DNA from: Lepidodermella squamata
Lineage: Eukaryota > Gastrotricha
NCBI GenBank assembly: GCA_047495785.1
Contig: JBLDXI010000015.1
Span: forward strand, 3,844,001-3,908,000
DNA length: 64,000 bases
Direction of reading: 5' to 3'
This document shows, piece after piece, positions 17,960 to 29,430 of the stretch (positions within the stretch are counted from its first letter, which is position 1; the number at the start of each line of letters is the position of its first letter). Under the pieces are notes generated by a model. That model was not told where the DNA came from. It worked only from the letters and a program-made list of their open reading frames with translations, and did not search any database. Made by a program: the position numbers and the translations under genes.

Positions 17960-19182
17960 TGTGGTTTCGTCGATCGTCGCCGGCGCAGCTCAGAACAAAA
18001 CAAATACACAGCTATAGTAAAGATACTGGACGATTTCAGAGAGAGAGCGCGCGAGAGGGAGAAAAAGAAGAGAGCTGGAACAATAAATAATTGTGTTTTT
18101 GTGTAATTTCGGATCAGCCAGTCGTGTAATTTAGTGACATGGCCCGTGTATCGGACGAAAGTTTCGTTGACTTTTCAGTTTCAATTTCCGTCCGGCTAAG
18201 CGACTTGGTCGTTTCTAAAACGATGTCACATGACATTTCAACTCACAAGAGGACGCGGATTTCAAATTCCTTTTTTCATCGAGTAAAATCTCGATCCTCC
18301 AGAAGCGAACGGAATAACGAACCAGCTTGAACAGATAAATATAGTAGATACATAATAAGTGAATATAGTGTAGGCATAAAGTAGTAGAGGGTGAGTGATA
18401 GCTGGGGCGGTTGAAGAAAGGAGATTGAATGGCGAATTCTCCTTGCACGTGGCTAGTATCATTTTTCATTTCATACCACGTGTTCGCCAAACGCAACAAC
18501 TTTCGAAGATAGAGAGAAAGAGAAAGCATTTCATGGTTTGTATACCAACCGGCTTGGGCTTGTTCCGGTATCGCCACCCCCGCCTCGAATTTTCATTTAG
18601 CATTTCGGCAAGGCGGAAAATGGCGCTATTAAAAACGTGAGGAGATTGATAAGAGTTGAGGAGGAGAGACCGCGAGTTAACTCTCATACTGGAAACAACA
18701 AAATCGCATTTCGTGATGCTAAAAAGGAAAGAGTTTCATCAGGTGTTTTGTTGTCAGACAGTACAAGGTTAGTGGCATCTCAAATAGTATTTTCGACAAG
18801 CGAGTCGCCCCCTCCTATAATTCTGTCGATGAGAAATTTAGTAGTAGCCAATTATGTACACAAAAGAGCGAAGATAGGAAAGTGGAACACAAATACACAG
18901 ATAGACATGAATAGTAGAATTAATTGATGCTGTTGTTGATCATGTAAATTCCAGAATTGTAGTAACAATGAAACTTCAGTTTAGTATATAGAAGAGTTAA
19001 TTTGTGTGATTAATCCAACGAAATAATAACAATAGCGTCACTAGATTTACATCATTTCCCATTATTAAATTCTTTCTCATACAACGCTAAAGTATAACAC
19101 ACTCTATAATTATTTTGCGACAAAATCAGGTCATTTATAGGATTTATTATTGCCGCGACATGGAAGATCGACCTGGGCGAGT
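17960..19182. other. Intergenic, 3' of the DDX6 gene
   Basis: No exon is recognised. Short open frames here (18139-18330 plus, 18215-18577 minus) lack domain similarity and splice support. The part next to 19183 should hold the DDX6 3' untranslated region. Confidence 0.5.
19143..19148 (-). terminator. Poly(A) signal of the DDX6 gene
   Basis: A minus-strand AATAAA lies about 35 bases after the DDX6 stop codon, implying a very short 3' untranslated region. Confidence 0.5.
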
Positions 19183-20731
19183 TTAGGCCGACGGCTTAGA
19201 TTCCATGTCTTCTTGCAGCGACGGAACGTAGAGGCGTGGGTCAATTTCTTTCGGAATTGGCTTGATTTCCGTGTTCAGTTCACGCTCAATTTGATGAAGA
19301 GCAGCACTAAAATTGTCAAAAAGTCAGATTATTGTGATTTGAATACCACCGATTTTCTTACCGATCGTCGATAGTGATGAGGTTGATAGCAAGACCAAGA
19401 TGGCCAAAACGGCCCGAACGACCAATACGATGCAGATAGGTTTCGGCATATTTGGGGAAATCGAAGTTGATAACAACGTTCACGTTCTGCACATCGATAC
19501 CACGAGTGATAAGGTCAGAGCACACGAGATGACGCACAGTGCCATCGCGGAACTCCTGGAAGACTCGGTTGCGGTGCTCTTGCTTCATGCGGGCGTGAAT
19601 GTAGTAGCAAGAATAGTGCAACTCAGTGATCTTTTTGGCCAACAATTCGACACGTTGTGTTGAGTTGCAAAAAATGATGGACTGCACAATTTGAAGCTAA
19701 AATAACAAAGGGCTATATAATTCCGATAACCATACTTCGAGGTTCTTACCTTAGAAAACAAAGTATTTAGACAGTGAACCTTCTGTTTTTCTTGAACAAA
19801 GGCATAATATTGCGAGATGCCTTCAAGTGTAAGTTCGTCCATCAAGTTGATTTTTTCCGCGCTCGGGCAGTAGGTTTCGATGAAATCTTTTACTGAGGAA
19901 GGGAAGGTAGCCGAAAAGAGCAGAAGTTGCACCTTTTTGCGGTCGAACATTCTGACGATCTCCAATGCCATGTTTTCGTAGTCTTGGGACAATAACTTGT
20001 CGGCTTCGTCCAAGACAATGTAACGAATCTTGCTCGTATCAACCAAGGGGGCGTGCTGGTTAGTACCGGGCCGCTTGCCATAGGTTAGAAGGTCAAGCAG
20101 ACGGCCAGGAGTACCAACAAGAATGTGAACTGTTTTACGGAGCTTTTGGATGTCGATAGCCAAGTCCGTGCCTCCAGTCGTGACCATGATTTTGAGTCCA
20201 GCGTGTTTCGAAAGGTCGCAGAAAATCTGTGAGGTTTGCAGGGCCAATTCGCGAGTAGGTACCATGATGACAGCTATAAATATTACAATTAGCTACATGA
20301 TAAACAGTGGATTGAAAAAGCCTCACCTTGCGGTTTGTTTTCGTTGACATCACACCCATTAATAACTGGAATAGCAAACGCGCCAGTCTTACCGGTGCCG
20401 TTTTTAGCACGCGCCAGAACATCTTTGCCAGCCAGGGCGAAGGGAATGGCTGCTTCTTGAATGGGCGAAGGATTTTCCCATCCCATCTCGTAGATGCCCA
20501 TCAGCAATTCCCGACTAAGAGCAAAACTTTCGAAGGTTTGACCACGAGTGGCTGTTACATCCTTAGTTTTGTAGCGCTTATCGGCCTCGGGAATCTTCAA
20601 GTTCTTCTTCCAGTCATCACTTAACAAATCATGTTCAATTCAAAACAACTGAAATCTGATCAAAATGGTACTGACCTGTCACCATTCTTAATTTCAAGAC
20701 CGTTCGAAACCGGCAGAACTTCAGTAGCCAT
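19183..20731 (-). CDS. DDX6: DDX6/Dhh1/Me31B/CGH-1-type DEAD-box RNA helicase
   Basis: Five exons: 20731-20676, 20619-20327, 20273-19750, 19696-19362, 19306-19183. They encode 443 residues, with introns of 53-56 nt. All helicase motifs are present in order: Q motif region ([18 protein letters not shown]), motif I ([11 protein letters not shown]), Ia ([11 protein letters not shown]), GG (TTGGT), Ib (TPGRLLDL), II ([10 protein letters not shown]), III (FSATFP), then the second RecA lobe with [35 protein letters not shown] and motif VI ([19 protein letters not shown]). The adjoining [15 protein letters not shown] segment is diagnostic of the DDX6 subfamily. These proteins act in cytoplasmic P-bodies in translational repression and decapping. 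A small insertion ([16 protein letters not shown]) sits between motifs Ib and II, somewhat longer than in typical DDX6. It is head to head with OSCP1. Confidence 0.97.
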
Positions 20732-22129
20732 AGTTATGTTTAATTTCCTTTAGAGAATAATGCTAGAAACAAAAAAAAACACGATTACTTTCCTTTCAGT
20801 AGAGATATGAGATAGTATAGAGTAACCCTGCTGGCAGCTATCAGTTGCAAGAAAGAACTGAAGATGAAAACTGCACAAAAGAAAACTCCTGGCCTCGATG
20901 ACAAACAATGGAAAATGATTGGACCTAAAGTCCAATTCAGGCTCTAATTTTTATAGCATTTTCGTGAAAAAATATTATTTTGTTTTGGAAGGTGTGAAAA
21001 ACATAGCGACGCGTCTTTAGTCACCCCCAGTCGGCACAAGTCTCAGTTGGAGCTGTCCATGTGGTTTTAAGGGGTTTAGCCAATTGTGTTTATGAAACTG
21101 TCATTTGCCGATCGGATACGCTGTTGACGGTTGACGGCTTGGCTCTTGAGTATTGGCTCTTATCAGACGCTATTGATTCTCAAATCTATTGGAGATGCTA
21201 TTGGATTGGAACTGGGATATAGATTACATTGCTATAGATTGCTCATGAAACCTGACAAGGGTCATTTCAAATCTTCGGTAAATGTTAGGCATATATCGCT
21301 GGAATGAATCGTCGATGTTAATATCAAAATTCGTTCATCGTCAATTAGTCAACTCTTGTAATTGGTATCTGATTACCTGCATGAATATTGCATGACGAGC
21401 CCAGATATTTATGGCTGGGAGTTTCGGGAGTTCAAATTTAATAGCCTACACACACGGCGTTTGCGCCAATTCGGTTCTATTTGAGACGCTGACTGGCTCG
21501 TTGGCTGGATTGATTCATAAGCCCAACTCCCTTTCGCCTGACGTCTTAGGTATCACTTTGAAATCCAGAACCCGAATCACCGGGTTTTTTTGTGACGCAA
21601 CATAATCCTCGAGTAACTAAGAAAAATAGATTGCGAATATCGCAAGCTAGTAAGGCTAAACCCGCCTCACAGACCTATAGAACTTTACTAAATACCAGCC
21701 TCATGCAATAAGAGCTTTACTCATAAATCTTCGTACAATTTTACCACCGAGCCTTTCATTAAGAAACAAGTGTAGCAATATACATTTGACTCTGCGGTAT
21801 CACCTTTAATCACGGGCGCTAGAACCTGAGTGAAAATACGTTCAGCAGATCACATTCTATCACACTGCCATATTCTTGATGATTATTTCTGATGGAAATA
21901 CTATGTTACTTCTTAGATGTAGCAACATCAGACAAGACAAGCATACGTATGCATTTTTGTTCTTCTCGGCCTCGCATTTTTCCAACGATGCTAAGAATTT
22001 ATCGATGCCTCTCCAATTTGGAGAGTCGTCCTCCCGCTATGAAGAACATGTTGCTCTATTGGATGCTACTCTATATCGAATGAAATTTTGTTTTAATTCT
22101 CATATTGACCTTAGAGATTTACCAGAAAA
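20732..22129. promoter_or_regulatory. Divergent intergenic region between DDX6 and OSCP1
   Basis: About 1.4 kb separates the two opposite start codons. It should contain both promoters and any 5' untranslated exons. I see no TATA-like box that is clearly placed, and the open frames in it (21411-21605, 21876-22154) have no recognisable similarity. Confidence 0.5.
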
Positions 22130-23747
22130 ATGGCACTGCATTCTATGCCGATAATTTATTTCAACTTGTGTGGTGAGATGATGTATGTTCTTGAGCAACG
22201 ATTGAAAGCCCAAAGTATTCCGATCGAAAAGACACAGAAAGGTTTGTTAGAAAAATTCAATGCACAATGTGATGATGGCTATTTTATCTTATATTGCAAC
22301 AGTTCTCACTGACATTATTGCTACTATGCTTGGAAAAAAATTTGTTGCTGAACTGTTTCAGCCACAGGAGATTTTCACACGAAGTGGGTTCTACACTTTG
22401 TTCAGCAAACTTGCTCACACTTCGATTATGCGGCTCAATACGACTAGCATGGACCGAGTAATTTTGCGCTAACTAACGTTAATAATTAAGACCTTATTTT
22501 CGATTTTAGCTGTTCGACCTCATGATAATGGCTTCTAAACAGCAAATTATGGGCTGTCTTGATCCGACCGAACTTCTCTACATCACGTTCAATCATTTGG
22601 ATGGATTGCGCGCGATGACAGTCACACAGCCGGCGATTGATCTTGTCACTTACGCACATTCCAGCTTTGTCACAGTTTGTTTTAATTACTCCTGAGGTAG
22701 TTCAATGACAACTTTTGTTTATCAGTACTACAGTCCGATGAGCTACGGGGAAATGTGGCAAGTGCGGCAGGCGCTGCTTACATATTTTCAGGATGTCAAC
22801 ATCAAGGTGATAATTTAATTAATAAAATGATGGCCGAAATTAACTGGCCGATCTCATTCAAGGTTGCCCTGTTCTTGCGAGAGGGAGTCCAAACAAACAA
22901 CGGAAAATTTGCTCTGCCGTTCAGCTACGAGTACGCCGAACCATTTGAAGCGCCTGGTTTGATAAGGTATAAACTATTTTCATTCCCGACCATGTTGAAT
23001 AATTACATCGTTATTTTAGACACGTTAAAACCGGTAAAACATCCACCTTTGACGTCCCAAAAGAACTAAAGTTGATCAAACGCAACCGTTCAACCAATAT
23101 TGGCGATCCGCGTGGTACAAAGTTGGGCTTGAACATGTAAGTTGGAACCGATTCAACTGCCTGTTGATTGTTTTATTGACTTCGAAGGTACAACACTGAA
23201 AACAACGTATTTGGGGAGCGGAAGGTCGAAGCTACCCCAGTGAAATGTAATTTCTAACGCTTTTTACAAACAACTTAATTTATTTATTTCGATTCAGCTG
23301 CTGCTCCTGCCGATGAGTTCGCGTTTGCGACAAGATCTGACAGCAATTTGGGCGAAAAATCCGAGAAAGACCTCAGTTTAGATAGCCAGCTGAGCATTAT
23401 GCTGAAACTGCTCGGCACGAAGGACAATGCTGCTGACTCGGTCGATTCGAGCAAATACCTCAAACTCAACTTATTTGATCATAGTCGCGATGAGTAAGAC
23501 GATAAAAATGGCTTGATTTTTGTAAATCAGATATTTTTTCAGCGAATGGATGAAATCTGCTGAATCGCAAGCAGCCTCAGAGCAAGCGAAACGTGAGAAA
23601 ATGATTAACCTGGATGCTTCAAAGCTGAAAAAGCCCCCAGAACTTCAAAGGCTAATTGATGATTTCAGCCGAACCAATACCCGAGGCTCAACCGGTAGCA
23701 AATCAGCTGGAGCCGATTTGCTGGAACTGCTGGATAGCGCAACTTAA
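22130..23747 (+). CDS. OSCP1: OSCP1 (organic solute carrier partner 1 / NOR1) orthologue
   Basis: Nine exons: 22130-22241, 22303-22457, 22510-22674, 22726-22806, 22863-22966, 23020-23136, 23188-23246, 23298-23493, 23543-23747. They encode 397 residues with introns of only 49-61 nt. The conserved N-terminus is clear (MPIIYFNLCGEMMYVLEQRL, then KVLTDIIATMLGKKFVAELF, QPQEIFTRSGFYTLFSKLAH and SIMRLNTTSMDRLFDLMIMA). So are the central segments (YFQDVNIKVALFLREGVQTN and NGKFALPFS) and the C-terminal LNLF and DLLELLDSAT motifs. OSCP1 proteins are conserved in ciliated eukaryotes; vertebrate members were linked to organic-solute transport in testis and to cilia. No membrane segment or signal peptide is visible, so a soluble role is likely. 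Exons 3/4 use the least certain donor (22675). Confidence 0.93.
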
Positions 23748-23972
23748 CCTCGAAATAACTCTTCAACAAAAGATCTCAAATATTTGCGCATCATTAATTT
23801 TATTCGGATATTTAAAATGAGGCAATTTTATGTAAAATGAACTGCTTGTGGTCAAGTGAGCGCCATGTCCGCTGCTCATCAGTGTTGTAATAATTGGCAA
23901 AAATATGTTGTATCGTGACGATATTTCACCACCTGTGCGCAACTGTTTTTTGCGTTGAAAACCAGTTGTAAA

Positions 23973-23978
23973 AATAAA
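23973..23978 (+). terminator. Poly(A) signal of OSCP1
   Basis: The first plus-strand AATAAA after the OSCP1 stop codon lies about 225 bases downstream. Confidence 0.45.
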
Positions 23979-24884
23979 AAAGCGAGTGTTTTATTCGGAC
24001 GAACCGGGCCTTTTTTTCCTGTAAAATTAGTACTTTACAACAAGATTCCACTGTCGGTTTTTCACCGTGATACACTGTGCAAGCAACATTTAATTAATAG
24101 GAGTAAATATTTACTGGCGCCTAATTATACCGGCCGAAATCCAAGATCCCGTTTATACCGAAAATTGTTGTTATTTACTGTTTTTTTTTCAAGTATAACG
24201 ACTGGCACGCATATGCTTTCGTCTCGCGCGTGCTACGCGATGAACTCGAATGTAAATAAGCTCTAATTAATTAGGAAAAGTTACCAAAGACGTTACGTGC
24301 TTTAGTCTCTTGAAATGGCTTTAGCGCCTTCGCCTCGTACCTACACTTGGTAATAAAAAAAGCGTGCAATAAACAAACACGTTTAACACACGAGGCCTGT
24401 GCTTTCATCCCGGTCGTTGAGGAGCAAGTGCGGAGAAGTTAAGTGTTCGACCACCGGCTTTTTATTATCTCTTTATTCCTTTTTTATTATACTCGCCCCC
24501 CATAATGATCGGTCATCTCGTCGCCCCCATAGCGCGCGCGCTTTCACCCACCACCTATAACACAGGTCATTAAAAACGCGAGAAAAAACTCGCGATATAA
24601 TTTATACAATTACAGCTGTGACCTTTAATAACACACACATGCAGCTTAAAAGAACACCGGCAGAAATAAGGTGCGCGCGCGGTGATATATCTAACGCGGG
24701 GTGTGATCATGCGTCAAATTGTCTATTAAAAATATTGCTCAAAAACAGGCGCCTACAAAGCGCGTGCACCTGCCGCCAGCCTTGATATTACATTCACTTG
24801 TCACGTTATTATTGTTGTCTTGTTTTGCACAATCTCAATTAGCCATCCTCGATTGAAGCAATTTATCTTTCTTGACATTTCAGA
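23979..24884. other. Intergenic, OSCP1 to Kunitz gene A
   Basis: No coding signal is seen apart from a 103-codon open frame at 23955-24266 with no similarity. The right end (about 24860-24884) has a strong polypyrimidine-AG acceptor one base before the start codon of the next gene, so a 5' untranslated exon or trans-splice acceptor is possible. Confidence 0.5.
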
Positions 24885-27800
24885 ATGGGCCGGGTTATTT
24901 TTTTAAAGTTGGCTGCCCTACTACTACTATCAGCAGCGCTCACGAACGGCCAAGGTCAGATTTTTTAATTAAAAATAATTAATTAAGGCGTAACCGATTG
25001 GATCCCATTTCAGTATGTCAAACTGACGTTCCACCAGATTCTGCTGCTCAATGGCTGCTATGGAAGCTGCCGAGCTCATTCATGCAGATATTTAGGACAC
25101 AAAGAATTACATGCGCTGGCTATGTTAACGTAAGCTTCGATTATCAACGTATTGAGCGGCCTAAAAATTAATGGTTAATTTTGTAGCAATGGCTCTTCAG
25201 GGCTTCAAACGTTAAAAACGGCCGATTTCCTATATTTTCCGTCTGGGAACAAATTCCTGTTGCAAATGGGAAATATGTGTTCAACATTGTGGGAACTTCT
25301 ACTGTGAAGCAGCAATTGTTGGAATCGCAAGGTGCCGATTGGTACCGTTACCGTGTTCCGGTCGAGGAGCAATTTCCCGTCGATCCAACACGTGAACAAT
25401 TCATTGGCGTGCTATTCGATCAAATTTATACCGGAGCTGATTTTGTCTCAATTTACTACATGTCGCCGCCTGTTTCTCTTACAAAGAGTGTTTCGTATGA
25501 TTCATGGCCTAATTCTACCATTGTCGCGTTCATGGGATTGACGGATATCATTGGCAATATGACGTTGAATGGTGGACCACTCCCCTATAACAGCGCTTAT
25601 ATGAGCCACGACTTACGATTCCCATTCCTTCAAGCAACCATTGGTAATTTTTTTAGGTTTTTTTTTAATTTGCAAGCGTAGGATCCCAGTTTTCAGCATG
25701 CATGAATCATAAATTTGTTAAATAATTAAGTTTAATTGGGACATTTTCGGGTTTGTTTTGATGCTATGGATTTGATTTTTTCTTGAAAAAAGTCGGACGA
25801 CGTAAGAAGAAGCGTCGCCCGGGTTCGGAGGAAGCAGCTAATGATACAACGACCACCACCTTAACTACGGAACTTGTACCGATTTCGGCTGCCCCTCGAG
25901 CGAGGCGAAAGAAAGCGTTGGAGGGCGGCACGGAAGTTGACCTTCCCGCGCCTTGGCCTTTACCCGGAACGCCTGTTCGACCGCGAATTCCTTACAGCCG
26001 CTACTTGACCACTATTGAGCCGAACGTGGAAGCCACCTTATTTTTCCCACTACCAGCGACTCCTAGGCGGCCTCGAATTCCTATCAGTCGCGTATTAACA
26101 ACGCCCAGTGCGATTTTTAATAGCGAGAAACCGCTCGAGTGGCCGATCCCGAAAAATCCAGATTTCAATAATGATTACGGGAATTTCAAGATCGAGGGCG
26201 AATATCCTGATCTTCCGCCACCGTGGCCATTACGATCTAGTCAGAAACCTCAGATGTCCACCTATATCAATGAGTTCGACTACGGCGATCGCTATCCGGA
26301 TTTGCCATTGCCGTTTCCGACTCCAAACACGCCGAAGCCGGCTGTTACGTACGTTAACGTATTGGACTATGGCGATATGTACCCGGATGTACCTCCGCCC
26401 TATCCCTTGCCCAATACCCCACGGCTGCTCTCTACAAGCGGCCCGTTTCGCGTGGTTAAAACGACAATCACTCGTCCACCATGGCCGGTTCCGAATGTCC
26501 CGATTACGCTACAGACAGAACCGGCGGCTACAACTACGACAACAACGCCGAAACCACCAAGGCGAACCATGACACGAAGGGTGACTACAACGCCATGGCG
26601 GTATATACCGCAACTCGTGCCGCTGAAATGCGTAAATTCAGCGCGATGCCCGCTATTTCCGGTACTGCGCGAGGCCCTCGAACAACTCATGTGTGGCTTC
26701 CCGTCGCAATGCAAAGGCCGCTATACCGAGTCGCCGCTCGAGTACTATGACGATGATGTTGATAACGGTAGCGTTAAAAAAAGAATGCCGGCTACGATGC
26801 ACTCTACTCACGTGCTCTGTTTCAAATCGCATGGTTTTTTCCTCACACACCATACAAACACTGCTGTGATTTCTATAGGCCAGCATACCTATATCTGTCA
26901 GATTGATTTCTTACTCTGCCTTGACCTATCCTAAATCCTATTTTATGGTTGAAATTCCTTCCTAATTTTACATTTAATTTTCCCAGGCCCATTGCCAACT
27001 ACGACAACTACCTCAACGACAACAACAACAACAACAACAACAACCACCACAACGACCACCACAACCACACCACGTGAGTGTTTAATTCCAATTTATCAAG
27101 TTTTTGCCTGTTAAATGTTTAAAACGTTCCGTTTAAAATTTCATTTCATTTTTCAGCCACAAGTAAGTCTCTTAATGTCTCGAAAGTCTTCATTTGATTG
27201 TCCGGTCATCGCTTAAGCTACCACCACTGCCACTACGACAACAACAACCACGGAACCTCCTACAACGCCAAGGAGGCGTCGAACGACTACGACGACGACG
27301 ACCACACCCGCGCCTACAACACCCGAACCTACGCCAGAAACAACACCTGAAAAAACCAGCGTTAGTTTCCGACCGACCCGAAGGCGGTCAACAACAGCGC
27401 CATGTAATTACGATATTTCCAGTATAATTAATCGATTTTAATGTCATTTTATTGCAGATCTGCCGCCTATAACGTGTAGTGCGAAACTGCCTCTGATCGA
27501 AAATGGAATTCAAAAAACGCCAGCCGGCGGGTATCTGGGCGAGGTAGTGCTCTTCGAGTGCGAGTATGGCTTCACTCTAGTCGATTCCGAGTTCGCCATC
27601 TGTAGTCCTAACGGCTGGGTTGCTCTTCCGAAGTGCAGACCTGGCCCAGTTTGTGAGTTGCTGAACTTCTTAAGAGAATGTTCCGAATAACACTTTTTTT
27701 ACCTGAATTTCAGCGTGTTACATGCCACTTCGCGTCGGCACTTGCTCCCAAGTCAACGCAAGATGGTATTTTGACAAATCAGACAAAACTTGCAAGCCAT

Positions 27801-27961
27801 TCTGGTACTCTGGCTGTGGAGGTAATTTTCAAAAAATCAGTAAAATCTGGTGTAAAATTATCTGTTTAACAGGCAATGCCAATCGTTTCGAAACCGCTCA
27901 AGAATGCTACTACAACTGTGGCTATATTCTCGCCGCTGGGTCCGGTAATCAAAGAAAATGA
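24885..27961 (+). CDS. Secreted CCP-Kunitz family protein A with long Pro-rich insert
   Basis: Ten exons: 24885-24954, 25014-25129, 25187-25643, 25793-26767, 26987-27073, 27157-27162, 27218-27403, 27458-27652, 27714-27821, 27873-27961 (762 residues). A signal peptide (MGRVIFLKLAALLLLSAALT) is followed by an unassigned domain at about 24-214, shared with the next two genes. A 325-residue exon then encodes Pro-rich repeats of two types, one like PxTPxRPRIPxSRxLTT and one like YPDLPPPWPL, ending in a basic and four-Cys segment. Poly-Thr linkers, a four-Cys CCP/sushi module (about 637-693) and one Kunitz module (about 699-752, CYMPLRVGTCSQ ... FWYSGCGGNANRF) complete it. The Kunitz P1 position is Ser. 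It is probably an extracellular matrix, cuticle or defence protein; function is unknown. The 6-nt exon at 27157 is uncertain, and intron 4 can be read through to a stop at 26934. Confidence 0.85.
27005..27070 (+). repeat. ACA/ACC microsatellite encoding poly-Thr
   Basis: A tandem run of ACA, ACG and ACC codons inside exon 5 of Kunitz gene A encodes an almost pure threonine tract. Such tracts are typical O-glycosylation linkers and tend to vary in length between alleles. Confidence 0.8.
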
Positions 27962-29430
27962 GGGACATTAAAAAAAATCAGCCAAGGTTTTGTGAAATCC
28001 AGTGATAGAGGCGTTTTCGAATCCTTGTATTATTGTGCTGCATATTAAGCAAAAAAAATTTCGTTCGAAATTCCACACGATGATTGTGAATATAAAAAAC
28101 ATTTTTTTATGTTTGTCAGCAATTTGCTATTGTTTTATGTTGTATTTATGCCTGTTGTATCAACATGTAAAGAAAATGGATGAAATCTGATTTTGACAAA
28201 TAAAGATTATGAATTTGGCAAGCTGTAATTTAAATTCAAAGGTTTTTTTCTATAATGGCCATCTATAATCTCAGAAGGCTGCTCTTGTTTACAACGCCGC
28301 ACGAGAAAAGGTAGAAAAAAGAGGGTAATTAATAGGTGTGCATAAGATCCTATATCTTAACTACTAGTTTTGTTCAAGATTCAGCTTTCCTTAGTAAATT
28401 TCATGTTGTTTTTGATTTATCACCGTGATGTTAGTTGACCACATCACGGCACAGCAGGCTTGGTCGCGTGAATAGCCAGTTAATGGCCTGCGCGCGACTG
28501 TGATCATCTTTTTATTAATGGCCACTCATTAAGGCGGACTGGTGGGCGGTGGCCGGCTCCATGTTTTCTTTATCACTGCTGGCAACTAAAATATCATTCA
28601 AATAAAACCCAGCTTAAATAATTAATTTATGCCCTAGAAATGAATTTACGACAATAACCCACACTCTAGGTACAAAAAAATCTCCGCCCTAAATAATTAC
28701 CTGATTTTACGCGCATTTTTTTGTTGGACATAGGAACTTGCGATCGAATATAAGGCTTACGATATAACACTCCTGGCAATTAGTATATAGTTCGGAACAT
28801 AGGCATTAAGGAAACTGGTCATAATGGCTAGGTGCCGGTGTCAACGCAAAAAGAGCCGTTGCTAATTTATCACCATTACTCATCATCGTGGAGGCAACAA
28901 CTTTTTCACATAGGTACATTCATAATGAGATAAGCTCGAGCGCTTGTTGAAAGCATGATGTATTACCGGAGAAGATGAGCAGGAATTAACCGTAGATATC
29001 TCGGCCGCAAAAAATGATAGCATAGAAATAACGCGGCTAATAAATAAAATTACCACTATAACAATGTGTAATCGTGATAGAAAAACCACGGATGGGTAAA
29101 CAACGCGAGCGGCTTGAGTCTTCGGTGATTAACTTTGCACTACACCATTGCGCTGGTCACCACCAAGTTCTTACGTTAAGGCTCTCGCGCACCCTGCTTG
29201 TAAAACGTGTTCCGCGTGCTTCGCGAGCCGCTTCATTTAATACTACGTATATGACTTCTTAATACAATTTTTATTATCCTGCCTATTGTCGAGTGTCATC
29301 TCCATCTCAAGTTCACTCGTGGGCGCTGCTACGCCTGCTTTGTGTGTGTTTTAACCGCCGCAACGTTTTGTAATAGTATTCACACATTGTTATTGTGTCG
29401 TTGCTTAGAAAGTAGAAACGTAGCCCTGAA
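27962..29430. other. Intergenic between Kunitz genes A and B
   Basis: This is the 3' untranslated region of gene A up to an AATAAA at 28199-28204, then about 1.2 kb with no recognisable exon. The GC-richer patch around 29075-29260 carries an open frame of 62 codons that shows no similarity to the family. Confidence 0.55.
28199..28204 (+). terminator. Poly(A) signal of Kunitz gene A
   Basis: A plus-strand AATAAA lies about 240 bases past the stop codon of gene A. Confidence 0.5.
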
